This document shows, one piece after another, positions 33,975 through 43,769 of a DNA stretch of 64,000 nucleotides. Numbering within the stretch: position 1 is the first letter of the stretch; each line of letters opens with the position of its first letter. Below the pieces are notes generated by a model. It was not told the origin of the DNA. It searched no databases and saw only the letters and a list, made by a program, of their open reading frames with translations. Location: positions 86,534,001-86,598,000 of the forward strand of contig CM075669.1 in assembly GCA_037962975.1 (NCBI GenBank), written 5' to 3'. Source of the stretch: Clitoria ternatea. Lineage: Eukaryota > Streptophyta > Magnoliopsida > Fabales > Fabaceae. Position numbers and translations under genes: made by a program.

Positions 33975-35206
33975 GGATGCCCTAAGTTGGTTTAAGTGGA
34001 TGCATAACAATCACCAACTATCTACCTGGGAAAATTTTGTTAGGGCTCTAGAAACCCGATTTGGCCCCTCCTCTTAGAACCACCAAGCTGCCCTATTCAA
34101 ACTTAAACAATCTACAACAGTTTCTTCCTATCAGCAAACCTTCGAGAAACTTTGCAATCAGATTGTAGGCCTCACCCCTGAAATCATCCTAAATTGCTTC
34201 ATTTCTGGATTAAAGCCTGAGATCCAAAGGGAACTTAGTATCCTTAAACCATACTCCATATCCCATGCCATTAGCCTGGCCAAGCTCATCGAGAGCAAAT
34301 TTCTAGACACCCCTTCCACCTCAACCTTTCCCAGACCATCGAAGGCCCCTCTTTACACCTCATCCCCTGTTCTAACCAAAACCACACAACCAACCAACTC
34401 TCCAGGCCTGTTACCTACCCCCAAATCCCAGTTACCAATTAAACGCCTCACCCAAGCTCAGATGCAACAGCGGCGTGCCCAAGGCCTTTGCCATAACTGT
34501 GACTCTAAATATACATTTGGCCATCGCTGCCAACCCAAGCAATTTCTGTTACTACTTGATGATGATTGCCAGGATAACCCTGAGACCATTGGCACTTCCC
34601 ATTCTAGTAAACCCGATTCCCCTGACTTGTCCAGTGTCCACTTCCAACTCTCTCATTTGGCCCTCACTGGGTCAGGATCCCCCAAAACTCTTCGATTCCA
34701 AGGAACCATAAAGGGTCATCTCGTTACAATCTTAGTTGATACTGGGAGTTCTCACAATGTACTTCAACCTCGTTTGGCCCATTTTCTTTTTCTCCCTGTC
34801 ACTCACATCCCTCAGTTCCCAGTTATGGTGGGTAATGGAGCCCACATTCACTACAATGGCCTTTGCCCCAACACACCCCTCAGTATTCAGGGCCATACCT
34901 TTGAAATCCCTTTTTACCTCCTACCTATCAAGGGGGCCGATTGTGTCTTAGGTGTTGAATGGCTCAGTTCCCTGGGACCCATTACCTTTGATTTCTCCAT
35001 TCCCTGTATGTCATTCTCTATAGACACCACCCCTATCACCCTCACAGGTGATTTAGCCCAACCCCAAACTGCTACCTTCCACCAGTTATCACGACTTAAC
35101 CATACACACTCCATAGCCCATATTTTCACCTTATACACTACAGAGTATAACCCCCCATTATTGACCAACCCCTTCAATTTCCTTCCCACCTTCCGCCACC
35201 CATATT
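33975..35206 (+). pseudogene. Gag C-terminus and protease, Reina-like element
   Basis: This resumes the gag frame from 17061. It includes ALSWFKWMHNN, a TAG at 34075-34077, and from 34462 an open stretch with the knuckle CHNCDSKYTFGHRC. The retroviral-type protease follows (LVDTGSSHNVLQPRL, then VLGVEWLSSLGP). The frame ends at 35206, and RT continues in another frame after a shift near 35160-35205. Confidence 0.85.
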
Positions 35207-35673
35207 GAACCTATTACACCAGTTCTCTGTTGTTTTCTCTAAGCCTCAAAGCCTACCTCCATTTCGTGACCATGTTCACCATATTCCTTTACTCCCAAAC
35301 ACACCCCCCATTATCGTAAAACCCTACCGATACCCTCATACCCAAAAAGATGCCATGACCTCCCTTATTTCTGACCTTCTAAAGGATGAGTTTATTAAGC
35401 CTAGCACTAGCCCCTTTTCTTCTCCAGTCCTACTGGTGCAGAAAAAAGATGGCTCATGGCGACTATGTGTGGACTATCGGGCCTTGAATGCTGTGACAAT
35501 CAAGGACAAATTCTCTATACCTACCATTGATGAGCTCTTTGATGAGATCGAAGGCGCCTCTGTTTTCTCTAAAATTGACCTCAGATCAGGTTTTAATCAA
35601 ATATGAGTGGCCCCAGAGGATACCCATAAAATGGCGTTTCGAACATTTGATGGGCACTATGAATTTTTGGTTA
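35205..35673 (+). pseudogene. Reverse transcriptase N-terminal half, Reina-like
   Basis: It contains RPSTSPFSS-type sequence (KPSTSPFSSPVLLVQKKDGS), LCVDYRALNAVTIKD and FSKIDLRSGFNQI. TGA at 35604-35606 replaces the usual arginine of the QIRV motif. The frame continues to 35673, where the CACTA terminus cuts it just before the expected MPFGL motif; the rest is not in the window. Confidence 0.88.
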
Positions 35674-35855
35674 CACTAGTGGAAAAAATGGATAAAGAAC
35701 ATCTATATTCACGGTTGTTTAGAATAACCGTGAATATAAGTAGTAAAAAAAATTCATTTACAGACTATGTATAATCACGGTTATGGTAGTAACCGTGGAT
35801 AAATAGTGTCTATAATCACGGTTGTTACCATAACCCTGAATAAACACTGAGGTTT
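35674..35855. repeat. CACTA terminal and subterminal repeats
   Basis: After the terminus come three pairs of inverted ~10-bp motifs around TCACGGTTR: 35711-35738, 35773-35799 and 35815-35844. They match the subterminal repeats to which TnpA-type proteins bind in this superfamily. Each pair could fold into a hairpin. Confidence 0.75.
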
Positions 35856-36105
35856 TTTTTTTAATATGGTTTCTGTTTTATTGTTTCCCAAACCTGCATT
35901 CAGACAACTAGTACAATATACAGTATCCCACCATATCCAGCAATAATATATAAAAAGAATGGTATGTATATAACAATTAATTTGCTATCAATTCATAACA
36001 AACTAAAAAATAAAAGTATATACAATTAAGATGAATGTAATCTAATAAAAGTAAACCCCTACTAGATACATATATAAGAGAATAAAGATCCTATATCTAG
36101 CTAAC

Positions 36106-36917
36106 TCATTTCCTGACTTTAATGAAGTATGCGGCCCATTGCTTTCTAACATCATCTACAAGTGTCTTTGAGAAATATGACCGGTCCTTAAAGTACTGCA
36201 AACAATGCACAAAACAATTAGAACAAAAGCTATATTTATTACATGAAATTGATAAAGTTGGTAGAAAAGTAGTCCAAATGATGAGACTTACATCTGTCTA
36301 TCCATCTACTAAATGTTGTTGAACGATGGTCAGCATGGTATGCATGACATAATAGCCACACTCGAAGGTACCCTGCTGCCTGTAAGACTACAATGGACAT
36401 AAAGTATAGAATAAGTGAATTCGCAACTTAAAAAATATATATTGAAGATTTGAATGAATACGATTGACTTACTTTTGGGTGCACCTACGCAACTTTTCTT
36501 CCGTTGCACTTATTTCCAACTAGTAGATTGTATCCAACCACCGCCCTACGTCAAACAAAACACAAGATAAGTTAGAATCGTATAGTTCTAAAAATGATGT
36601 AATCGAATTTGTACTTATTTTTTAGGGATTAACTTACCCGTCTACTATATTTTTTAGGTCTTGTGGAACACCCCGATGCAAAGTATCAAAGTATAGAGCA
36701 AGATAGTCCTGGGGACAGATCACCATAAGCATCCAGTGAGTGCTGTAGTTACCAGTGATGAGTGAGACTTCAAAATGCAAAAATTAATGAAAATAATTAT
36801 GGAATAAAATATTACCCTTTATGATAGGGGCCCATGTATACATCCTTCCCAGACTCAAACATCCAATTCTGGATGTATGCCTGGGTGTCCTACGTAGTGT
36901 TTCCTTGCTTCTGTATG
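36106..36917 (-). pseudogene. Ulp1-type cysteine protease end of the CACTA TnpA-like gene
   Basis: Exons read leftward. One has YIQNWMFESGKDVYMGPY (to donor near 36815). One has the catalytic His (HWMLMV) and Asp (YFDTLHRG), ending at donor 36637. A third covers about 36490-36540. The next, 36379 to about 36290, carries the catalytic Gln and Cys (QQGTFECGYYVM). The last ends KQWAAYFIKVRK at the stop 36106-36108. Ulp1-like C48 proteases cut SUMO or related links, and transposon-borne versions are known in plants. The triad residues survive, but two tryptophan codons (near 36482 and 36298) are TAG, so the product is truncated. Confidence 0.82.
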
Positions 36918-36922
36918 AGAGA
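36918..36922. repeat. Target-site duplication AGAGA of the solo LTR
   Basis: AGAGA precedes TGTAACACCC and recurs at 50502-50506 after GATGTTACA. Removing one copy and the insert restores the TnpA exon frame. Confidence 0.9.
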
Positions 36923-37182
36923 TGTAACACCCCCTTATATACACGAGACATATATATATGTATTTGCATGTGATAACAGGTTTTGATAATGACAATGGAA
37001 ACAAGCAATGGGAAGTCTTCAAATCAAAAACAATTAGAGATTTCATATAAAAGAGGAAAATGATCTCACAAAGGTTCAAGAGATGAAGAAACCAATGAAT
37101 CAAACAAAAGGAAAGCAACCATGCATCATTAGATTCAAATGGATGACCAACAGGCATGAGAAAATGTCAAAATGAAGAGCCT

Positions 37183-37498
37183 GAATCGATTCAAGCACGA
37201 GTGAATCGATTCACAGCCCTGGAGGTCATAAAAATGAGAAACAGAATGGGTTGAATCGATTCACCATGACCCTGAATCGATTCACAGCCCTGGAAGTCAC
37301 TAAGACTGCAAACAGTATGTCCTGAATCGATTCACAAGGACCCTGAATCGATTCACACGATGCTGACAGACCAGGAACCTAAAACAGAATGCTCTGAATC
37401 GATTCAAACAAAGCTCGAATCGATTCATTCGACTCTGGAACTCCAAAATGCATAAAACAGAACACTCTGAATCGATTCAAGGATCTACGAATCGATTC
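37183..37498. promoter_or_regulatory. Paired-palindrome array in the 5' LTR (5 pairs)
   Basis: Ten copies of the perfect palindrome GAATCGATTC start at 37183/37203, 37253/37274, 37324/37345, 37396/37417 and 37469/37489. Within a pair the starts are 20-21 bp apart; pairs recur every 70-73 bp. The array ends about 120 bp upstream of the TATA box, the place for an enhancer or operator. Each site has a central CpG. Confidence 0.85.
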
Positions 37499-37618
37499 AC
37501 ATAGTGGGAAACACCACTAAATAGACAAACTTAAGTGGAAAACAAGCACTCAAATCCCACTATACGCAGAGCCATCATCTTGCAACGGCTAGGGACTCCT
37601 CAACAACTATCTTGGCTC

Positions 37619-37624
37619 TATAAA
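37619..37624 (+). promoter_or_regulatory. LTR TATA box, Sirevirus-like element
   Basis: TATAAA within GGCTCTATAAATGCAAG; transcription would start near 37650. An identical box lies at 46017-46022 in the 3' LTR. Confidence 0.75.
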
Positions 37625-38411
37625 TGCAAGAAGAACACAAGCACAACAAGCACCCAACAAGAACCAAGAAGCAACAAATCCTTAGCTCTATTTTTGTGCT
37701 TTGTAAGCCTATTTCTTGCATCTCATACTTCACTTGTATATCCTCTCATCTTGAGAGTTAGAACTTGGGAGAGCTTTTCATTTGTATATTTGCTCTATTG
37801 AGAGAGTGTATTGATTGTAAACAAACACCAAACACACAAGTTATTCACTCTAGGTTGAGTGGTTGTTCACTCTAGGTTGAGTGGGTACAAAGGTTGTGGA
37901 CTCAACCTTTGGGATATTGTGAGATTGAGAGATTGGGTGGGTTGCCCTTATACTTGTGAGGATTGGGTTCTTGAGTGTGGGACACTAGGAAGCCACAATT
38001 GCTCAAAGTTGTATCTCTAGTCTACAATAGTGGAAAATCCTCTAAGTGGGTTGCTTAGAGGCGAGACGTACACCGGATTGGGTGGAACTCGTTACATCGG
38101 TTTGCAAGCTTCTCTTCCTTACTCTTTTACTTCCATATATTGCATATTTGCTGATTGGTATTGTTTGGTTAAGAAGAACATACTTGAACTTGCTTAATTT
38201 GCTTTACTTTAGATATTGCACACCAAGTGTTTGCTAAATTGCCTCAACAATACTTACCTCTTGTAGTGCATTGCATATCATTGTTACTTGCTTTCACTTG
38301 CACAATCTCATAAACTTGGTTATAGAAATCAATTTCAAAGGCATTCCAAGCAAAAGTTTTATAACTCAATTCACCCCCCCTCTTGAGTATTGAGGCCACT
38401 TGAACAACAAG

Positions 38412-38423
38412 TGGTATCAGAGC
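38412..38423 (+). other. Primer-binding site, initiator Met tRNA
   Basis: TGGTATCAGAGC, two bases after the LTR, complements the 3' end of plant initiator methionine tRNA. Confidence 0.92.
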
Positions 38424-38465
38424 TTGACTCTTGGTAGATCAAGCTTAACAGCTTCAAGAGATTAA

Positions 38466-40139
38466 ATGGCCTCAAGTTCTCAAAATGTTTTTCCCGAGGG
38501 TGGTGCGATAAAGAGACCTCCCGCTTTCAATGGGGAAGGGTATGCGTTTTGGAAAGAAAGAATGAAAATCTTCATTCAATCAATTGACTTGAGAATATGG
38601 AATACCATTGAAAATGGTCCCTATATACTGATGCATACTATAGATAGCAAGAATGTTGAAAAACCTATAGATGAATGGACAAGCGAGGAAGAAAAGAAAG
38701 TCCAACATGGCTACAAGGCCAAAAATCTTATTACTATGTCTTTAGGTCAAGATGAATTTTTTAGGATAATGACATGCCAAACTGCTAAGGAAATGTGGGA
38801 TACTCTTCAAGTAACCCATGAAGGCACTAATGATGTAAAGGACTCAAAGATTAGTACTCTTACTAGTCAATATGAATGCTTTAGATTAAACTCTCATGAA
38901 TCGATTGTTGATATGCAAAAAAGATTTACTCTCATCATTAATCAACTCATTACACTTGGAAAGACTTACACTAACAAAGAACTCATTCATAAAGTGTTGA
39001 AAAGTCTTAACAGAGAATGGCAACCGCTAGTTACCGCCATCAAACAATCTCCTAGCATAAACGAAATGTCTCTCGCCACTTTATTTAGTAAGTTGCAGGA
39101 ACAAGAACAAGAGCTGAAAGAATTAAAGATGGCGGAAGAGGAAGAAAAATCTTCCAAGAAAAAGGGTCTTGCTCTCAAGGCTACTTCCACAAATGAAGAA
39201 GAAGAATCCGGAAGTGAACTTGATGAAGAAGAAGAATTTGGACTATTTGTGAAACGCTTCGGGAAATTCATGAAAGGCAAACGCTTCCAAAGAAGCTTCA
39301 AAAGCTCAGGTAAGAAACCTATCACTAAAGAAAACTCTTCCTCACCCAACTGTTTTGAATGTGGCAAGGAAGGGCACTTCAAAGCCGATTGTCCAAACCT
39401 CAAAAAGAAGGGCAAGGACAAACAAAGAAGAAGAAGAGCCTATATTGCTTGGGATGAGAATGATGTGAGCAGCTCCGACGACTCGGAAGATGAGCAAGCC
39501 AATCTTTGCTTAATGGCAAATCATCAAGAAGAAGATAACGAGGTAAATCTTCTTGACTTAGATAAAAATGAGCTGTTAGAAGCATTTGAAGAATTGTATG
39601 ATAAATTCACAAAAATCTCTAGTAAACTCAAAGCATCTAGGAAAACTAGTGACACTCTAGAGATGCACCTTATGGAAGTTTGCAAAGAGAATGAATGTTT
39701 AAAAGAAGAATTGAAAAATGCTCAAATATGTTCCATTAGTAGACCTTGTAATTTTGCTAAGAAATGTGTAGATCTAGAAAATAAAGTCCTAGATCTAAAC
39801 AAAACCTTAGAGAAATTCACTAATGGAAGAGATAATTTGAATATCCTTCTTGGGCAACAAAAATGCATGTTTAGTAAAACCGGCTTAGGATATGATCAAG
39901 AACATAGTAATCATAAAATGGAGAAGCACTATAAAAACTTCTTTGCATCACCAAGCAAATCCTCCTCACCTTTTATGAAATGCAATCATTGTGGTACCAA
40001 AGGACATAGTGCTTATAAGTGTAGTGTTAGGAAACTAGGACCAAAGGTCTTAAGAAAGGTGTGGGTTCCCAAAGGAACATCTCCACAAGCTAACCTTAAA
40101 GGACCCAACATAAAATGGGTACCTAGTTCTCTAAAATGA
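38466..40139 (+). CDS. Gag of the Sirevirus-like element
   Basis: A 557-aa open frame starting 57 bp after the LTR. The N-terminal half is the copia gag core (PPAFNGEGYAFWKERMKIFI, AKEMWDTLQVTHEGT, WQPLVTAIKQSPSINEMSL). Acidic and lysine-rich stretches follow. There are two CCHC knuckles, CFECGKEGHFKADC (about residue 297) and CNHCGTKGHSAYKC (about residue 507), separated by a predicted coiled coil. The frame ends at TGA 40137-40139. Pol lies in the +1 frame and opens only at 40153, so the two do not overlap. Confidence 0.95.
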   Translation: MASSSQNVFPEGGAIKRPPAFNGEGYAFWKERMKIFIQSIDLRIWNTIENGPYILMHTIDSKNVEKPIDEWTSEEEKKVQHGYKAKNLITMSLGQDEFFRIMTCQTAKEMWDTLQVTHEGTNDVKDSKISTLTSQYECFRLNSHESIVDMQKRFTLIINQLITLGKTYTNKELIHKVLKSLNREWQPLVTAIKQSPSINEMSLATLFSKLQEQEQELKELKMAEEEEKSSKKKGLALKATSTNEEEESGSELDEEEEFGLFVKRFGKFMKGKRFQRSFKSSGKKPITKENSSSPNCFECGKEGHFKADCPNLKKKGKDKQRRRRAYIAWDENDVSSSDDSEDEQANLCLMANHQEEDNEVNLLDLDKNELLEAFEELYDKFTKISSKLKASRKTSDTLEMHLMEVCKENECLKEELKNAQICSISRPCNFAKKCVDLENKVLDLNKTLEKFTNGRDNLNILLGQQKCMFSKTGLGYDQEHSNHKMEKHYKNFFASPSKSSSPFMKCNHCGTKGHSAYKCSVRKLGPKVLRKVWVPKGTSPQANLKGPNIKWVPSSLK

Positions 40140-40152
40140 TTTTGTTTTGTAG
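40059..40152 (+). other. Candidate gag-pol intron (94 nt)
   Basis: GT at 40059 follows an intact gag codon, and a pyrimidine-rich tract ends in TTTTGTTTTGTAG at 40152, immediately before pol opens in frame. Removing 40059-40152 joins the gag and pol frames. A second donor at 40047 (AAAG/GTCTTA, 106 nt) is also in phase. CTAAC at 40090-40094 could be a branch point. The donors are weak matches to GTAAGT, so this remains a hypothesis. Confidence 0.4.
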
Positions 40153-43100
40153 GTATGCTTCAAGGCAAGCAACACCCATTGGTACTTGGATAGTGGGTGT
40201 TCCAAACATATGACGGGAGACAAAAATAAGTTCATATCACTTACTCCACGAAGCAAAGGATTTGTCACTTATGGAGACAACACAAAGGGAAGAATACTTG
40301 GAATCGGAAATGTCGGTAAAAACTCTTCCACCTCCATAAATGATGTTTTATATGTTGAAGGACTAAAACATAACTTGCTTAGCATTAGTCAATTATGTGA
40401 CAAGGGCTATAAAATTATTTTTGAATCAAATGGTTGCATAATTGAAAATAAACTAAACAAGGAGATAAAATTTGTTGGTCAAAGAGTAGATAACATTTAC
40501 ATGATTAATCTAGATTGTCTTGCTTCAAATGATGTACAATGCTTTATAACTAAAGAGGATGAATCATGGCTTTGGCATAGAAGAATCGCTCACATTCATG
40601 TAGACCATTTAAATAAACTTGTTTCAAAAGATTTAGTCATTGGTTTACCAAAACTGAAATTTGAAAATAAATTCTGTGACGCTTGTCAAAAAGGAAAACA
40701 AGTAAAGGCTTCTTTTCAAGCAAAAAATATTGTTTCAACAACAAGACCTTTACAGCTTTTACATATGGATTTGTTTGGACCTTCGAAAATCAAAAGTTTT
40801 GGTGGAAACTATTATGGTCTAGTAATTGTGGATGATTACTCTAGATATACATGGACATTGTTTCTTACTCATAAACATGAAGCATATCAAGCATTTAAGA
40901 AACTTGCCAAGGTTATCCAAAATGAACAAAACTTAAAAATAGCATCCATACGAACGGATCATGGGGGAGAATTTGAAAACCAATCTTTTAAAAAATTTTG
41001 TGAAAAGTTTGGCATTGAACATAATTTTTCGGCTCCAAGAACTCCACAACAAAATGGAGTAGTTGAGAGGAAAAATCGATCTTTAGCGGAGCTTGCAAGA
41101 ACTATGTTGAATGAAGCAAATATTTCAAAACAGTTTTGGGCCGATGCCGTAAACACCGCGTGTCATGTTATGAATCGTTGTTTGATAAGGCCTATATTAA
41201 AGAAAACCCCCTATGAACTTTACAAAGGACGAAAACCAAATATTTCCTACTTTCACATTTTTGGATGCAAATGCTTTGTCTTGAACAATGGAAAGGAAAA
41301 TCTTGGTAAATTTGATGCAAAATCTGATGAAGCAATTTTTCTAGGTTATTCATCTACTAGTAAAGCATATAGACTCTTTAACAAACAGACTTACACAATT
41401 GAAGAGTCCATACATGTTAAATTTGATGAACTTAACCAAAATCCTCCGAGAAAGGAAGTTGATGATCTTGTAGGTACCTTCCAAGAAATGAACTTACAAG
41501 ACAAAGAAGAAGAAGTCAACAATGATGGAGGTGCAACACAAATAGAGACACAACAAGATTGGGTAACATTGAAGGATCATCCCTTGGACAAGATTATTGG
41601 AGAAATAACCATAGGGGTAAGTACTCGAAACGCCATTAGAAATGCATGCAATCACTTGGCTTTTGTATCCCAAATAGAACCCAAAAATATTGATGAAGCC
41701 ATTATTGATGAACATTGGATGTTGGCCATGCAAGAAGAGTTAAACCAATTTGAAAGAAATGAAGTTTGGGAACTTGTGCCAAGACCCAATGATCATCTAA
41801 TAATAGGCACCAAATGGGTTTTTAGAAATAAGTTAGATGAAAACGGTATAATAACTAGGAACAAAGCTAGACTAGTTGCAAAGGGATACAACCAAGAAGA
41901 AGGAATAGACTATGAAGAAACATATGCTCCCGTAGCTAGGTTAGAAGCCATTAGATTATTGCTAGCTTTTGCATGTTGTATGGATTTCAAACTGTATCAA
42001 ATGGATGTCAAAAGTGCGTTCTTAAACGGCTACATTCAAGAAGAAGTCTATGTAGATCAACCTCCCGGTTTTGAAAATCATATATTTCCAAATCATGTCT
42101 TCAAATTGAGAAAAGCCTTATATGGTTTGAAGCAAGCTCCAAGAGCTTGGTATGAAAGATTAAGCAAATTCCTTTTAGAACACAACTTTGAAAGAGGAAA
42201 GGTTGATACTACATTGTTTATAAAACGCAAACACAATGACATCCTCTTGGTACAAATTTATGTAGATGACATAATATTTGGTGCTACTAATGAAAATCTT
42301 TGTCAAGAATTTGCCAAGATTATGCAGAAAGAGTTTGAAATGTCCTTGATGGGAGAACTCACCTTCTTCCTCGGACTACAAATAAAACAAGCCATTGATG
42401 GAACGTTCATTAGCCAAACCAAATACTGTACGGAACTACTTAAAAGGTTTGGAATGGACAAGGCAAACGAGATAGCTACACCTATGAGCACATCCTGCTA
42501 TCTAGACAAAGATGAAAAGGGTAAGGACATTGAAATCACCAAATATCGAGGTATGATTGGATCCTTACTGTATTTAACTGCGAGTAGACCTGATATTATG
42601 TTTGCGGTATGCATGTGTGCTAGATATCAAGCATGTCCTAAAGAATCACATTTGACTGCCGTAAAAAGAATTTTGAAATATCTTGTGGGTACTCAAAATG
42701 TTGGTTTATGGTATCCCAAAGGCGTTGAATGTAATCTTTTAGGATATTCTGATTCCGACTTTGCGGGGTGTAAGCTTGATAGAAAAAGCACTAGTGGTAC
42801 ATGCCATTTGCTTGGTAGTTCCCTTGTTTCTTGGCATAGCAAGAAACAAGCAAGTGTTGCATTGTCAACAGCTGAGGCAGAATATGTAGCAGCTGGTAGT
42901 TGTTGTGCTCAAATTCTTTGGATGAGACAACAACTTCTTGATTTTGGTATTTCCTTGAACAAAGTCCCCATTAAATGTGATAACACTAGTGCCATTAATA
43001 TCTCGAAAAATCCAGTAATGCACTCTAGGACCAAACACATTGAGATTAGGCATCACTTTATTAGAGATCATGTGTTAAAAGGGGATTGTGTGCTTGAACA

Positions 43101-43212
43101 TGTTGAAACCTCTAGGCAACTAGCAGATATTTTCACAAAACCCTTGGCTAGAGAGCAATTTATTTACATTAGAAGAGAATTGGGTATTCTTGATATGACA
43201 AATTGTGTTTAA
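40153..43212 (+). CDS. Pol of the Sirevirus-like element: PR-INT-RT-RNase H
   Basis: The frame is open from 40153, directly after an in-frame TAG, to TAA 43210-43212. No in-frame ATG lies before the protease motif YLDSGCSKHMTGD, so its expression needs splicing, frameshifting or unusual initiation. In order: aspartic protease; a pre-integrase zinc region ending in CDACQKGK; integrase with MDLFGPSK, IRTDHGGEFEN and NGVVERKNRS (DDE); RT with KLYQMDVKSAFLNG and the catalytic YVDDIIFG; and RNase H with GYSDSDFAGC, KKQASVALSTAEAEY. The tail is LADIFTKPLAREQF. All catalytic residues are present. Confidence 0.95.
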   Translation, partial: VCFKASNTHWYLDSGCSKHMTGDKNKFISLTPRSKGFVTYGDNTKGRILGIGNVGKNSSTSINDVLYVEGLKHNLLSISQLCDKGYKIIFESNGCIIENKLNKEIKFVGQRVDNIYMINLDCLASNDVQCFITKEDESWLWHRRIAHIHVDHLNKLVSKDLVIGLPKLKFENKFCDACQKGKQVKASFQAKNIVSTTRPLQLLHMDLFGPSKIKSFGGNYYGLVIVDDYSRYTWTLFLTHKHEAYQAFKKLAKVIQNEQNLKIASIRTDHGGEFENQSFKKFCEKFGIEHNFSAPRTPQQNGVVERKNRSLAELARTMLNEANISKQFWADAVNTACHVMNRCLIRPILKKTPYELYKGRKPNISYFHIFGCKCFVLNNGKENLGKFDAKSDEAIFLGYSSTSKAYRLFNKQTYTIEESIHVKFDELNQNPPRKEVDDLVGTFQEMNLQDKEEEVNNDGGATQIETQQDWVTLKDHPLDKIIGEITIGVSTRNAIRNACNHLAFVSQIEPKNIDEAIIDEHWMLAMQEELNQFERNEVWELVPRPNDHLIIGTKWVFRNKLDENGIITRNKARLVAKGYNQEEGIDYEETYAPVARLEAIRLLLAFACCMDFKLYQMDVKSAFLNGYIQEEVYVDQPPGFENHIFPNHVFKLRKALYGLKQAPRAWYERLSKFLLEHNFERGKVDTTLFIKRKHNDILLVQIYVDDIIFGATNENLCQEFAKIMQKEFEMSLMGELTFFLGLQIKQAIDGTFISQTKYCTELLKRFGMDKANEIATPMSTSCYLDKDEKGKDIEITKYRGMIGSLLYLTASRPDIMFAVCMCARYQACPKESHLTAVKRILKYLVGTQNVGLWYPKGVECNLLGYSDSDFAGCKLDRKSTSGTCHLLGSSLVSWHSKKQASVALSTAEAEYVAAGSCCAQILWMRQQLLDFGISLNKVPIKCDNTSAINISKNPVMHSRTKHIEIRHHFIRDHVLKGDCVLEHVETSRQLADIFTKPLAREQFIYIRRELGILDMTNCV

Positions 43213-43372
43213 GTGATCACTTCATCTTGTGTATTGATTGCATGACACCTCTACTAGTGATTAATGCAAAAGAACCCCATGGAAGTGGAGATTTAATGAT
43301 CCTATATGGAATTCCTCATGCCTTGAATATATTGGAATGGAAAGAAATAAATTTTGAGTGAAACAGCCCTTC
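43213..43372 (+). other. Internal spacer after pol
   Basis: Non-coding in all useful frames. It links the pol stop to the internal palindrome array. No TATA or other signal was recognised. Confidence 0.6.
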
Positions 43373-43619
43373 GAATCGATTCAGCACCCCCTCGAATCGA
43401 TTCACAGACCTGTTGGTTCAAAAATCCTCAAAACAGTATCGTTCGAATCGATTCACACTCCCCTTGAATCGATTCAAACACCTGATGGTCCATATTCCCT
43501 CAAACAGAGAGGTTCGAATCGATTCACAGCATACTCGAATCGATTCACGTATCTGATCCTTTCATTTCTCTCAAATCAGTAACGTTCGAATCGATTCACA
43601 GCATTCCTCGAATCGATTC
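43373..43619. promoter_or_regulatory. Internal paired-palindrome array (4 pairs) before ORF3
   Basis: Eight copies of GAATCGATTC start at 43373/43394, 43445/43466, 43516/43537 and 43588/43610. Spacing within pairs is 21-22 bp and between pairs 71-72 bp, the same geometry as in the LTRs. A CT-rich leader follows (about 43655-43768), then the ORF3 start codon at 43770. Confidence 0.85.
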
Positions 43620-43769
43620 ACGCGTCAGTTACTGCATATTCACGCTGATAAATTCACACACTCCCTCATTTAACTCTTCCACTATCTCCCACTCTCTCTT
43701 CTCAAAATCCTCAACTTCTAATCTCTTCAACTTCTTCTCCAAACCTTCCACTCAAATCCTTCATCTTCC

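Larger units (their letters stand above)
16266..35673 (+). mobile_element. Decayed Ty3/gypsy chromovirus (Reina-like), 5' part
   Basis: A plus-strand element with a probable short 5' LTR, gag, a CCHC knuckle, protease and the first half of RT. It was split by the Tat element (17067-33969) and truncated from view at 35674 by a CACTA terminus; its 3' part is not in the window. It is the oldest layer of this nest. Several in-frame stops and one frameshift show it is dead. Confidence 0.85.
36959..38409 (+). repeat. 5' LTR of the Sirevirus-like element
   Basis: TGTATTTGCATG to TTGAACAACA, followed by AG and the PBS. It contains the five-pair palindrome array (37183-37498) and a TATA box at 37619. 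Confidence 0.96.

Noticed and set aside
37183..37498. CRISPR-like array of evenly spaced short repeats
   Set aside because: Repeats are 10-bp palindromes in a plant retrotransposon LTR, the intervening sequence is itself repeated, and no cas genes exist.
37535..37801. 88-aa open frame repeated at 45933-46199
   Set aside because: It is within the Sirevirus-like LTR across the TATA box and start region; duplicated LTR sequence, not a gene.
38412..38423. Possible tRNA gene fragment (TGGTATCAGAGC and its relatives)
   Set aside because: It is the 12-nt primer-binding site after an LTR; no cloverleaf can be drawn.
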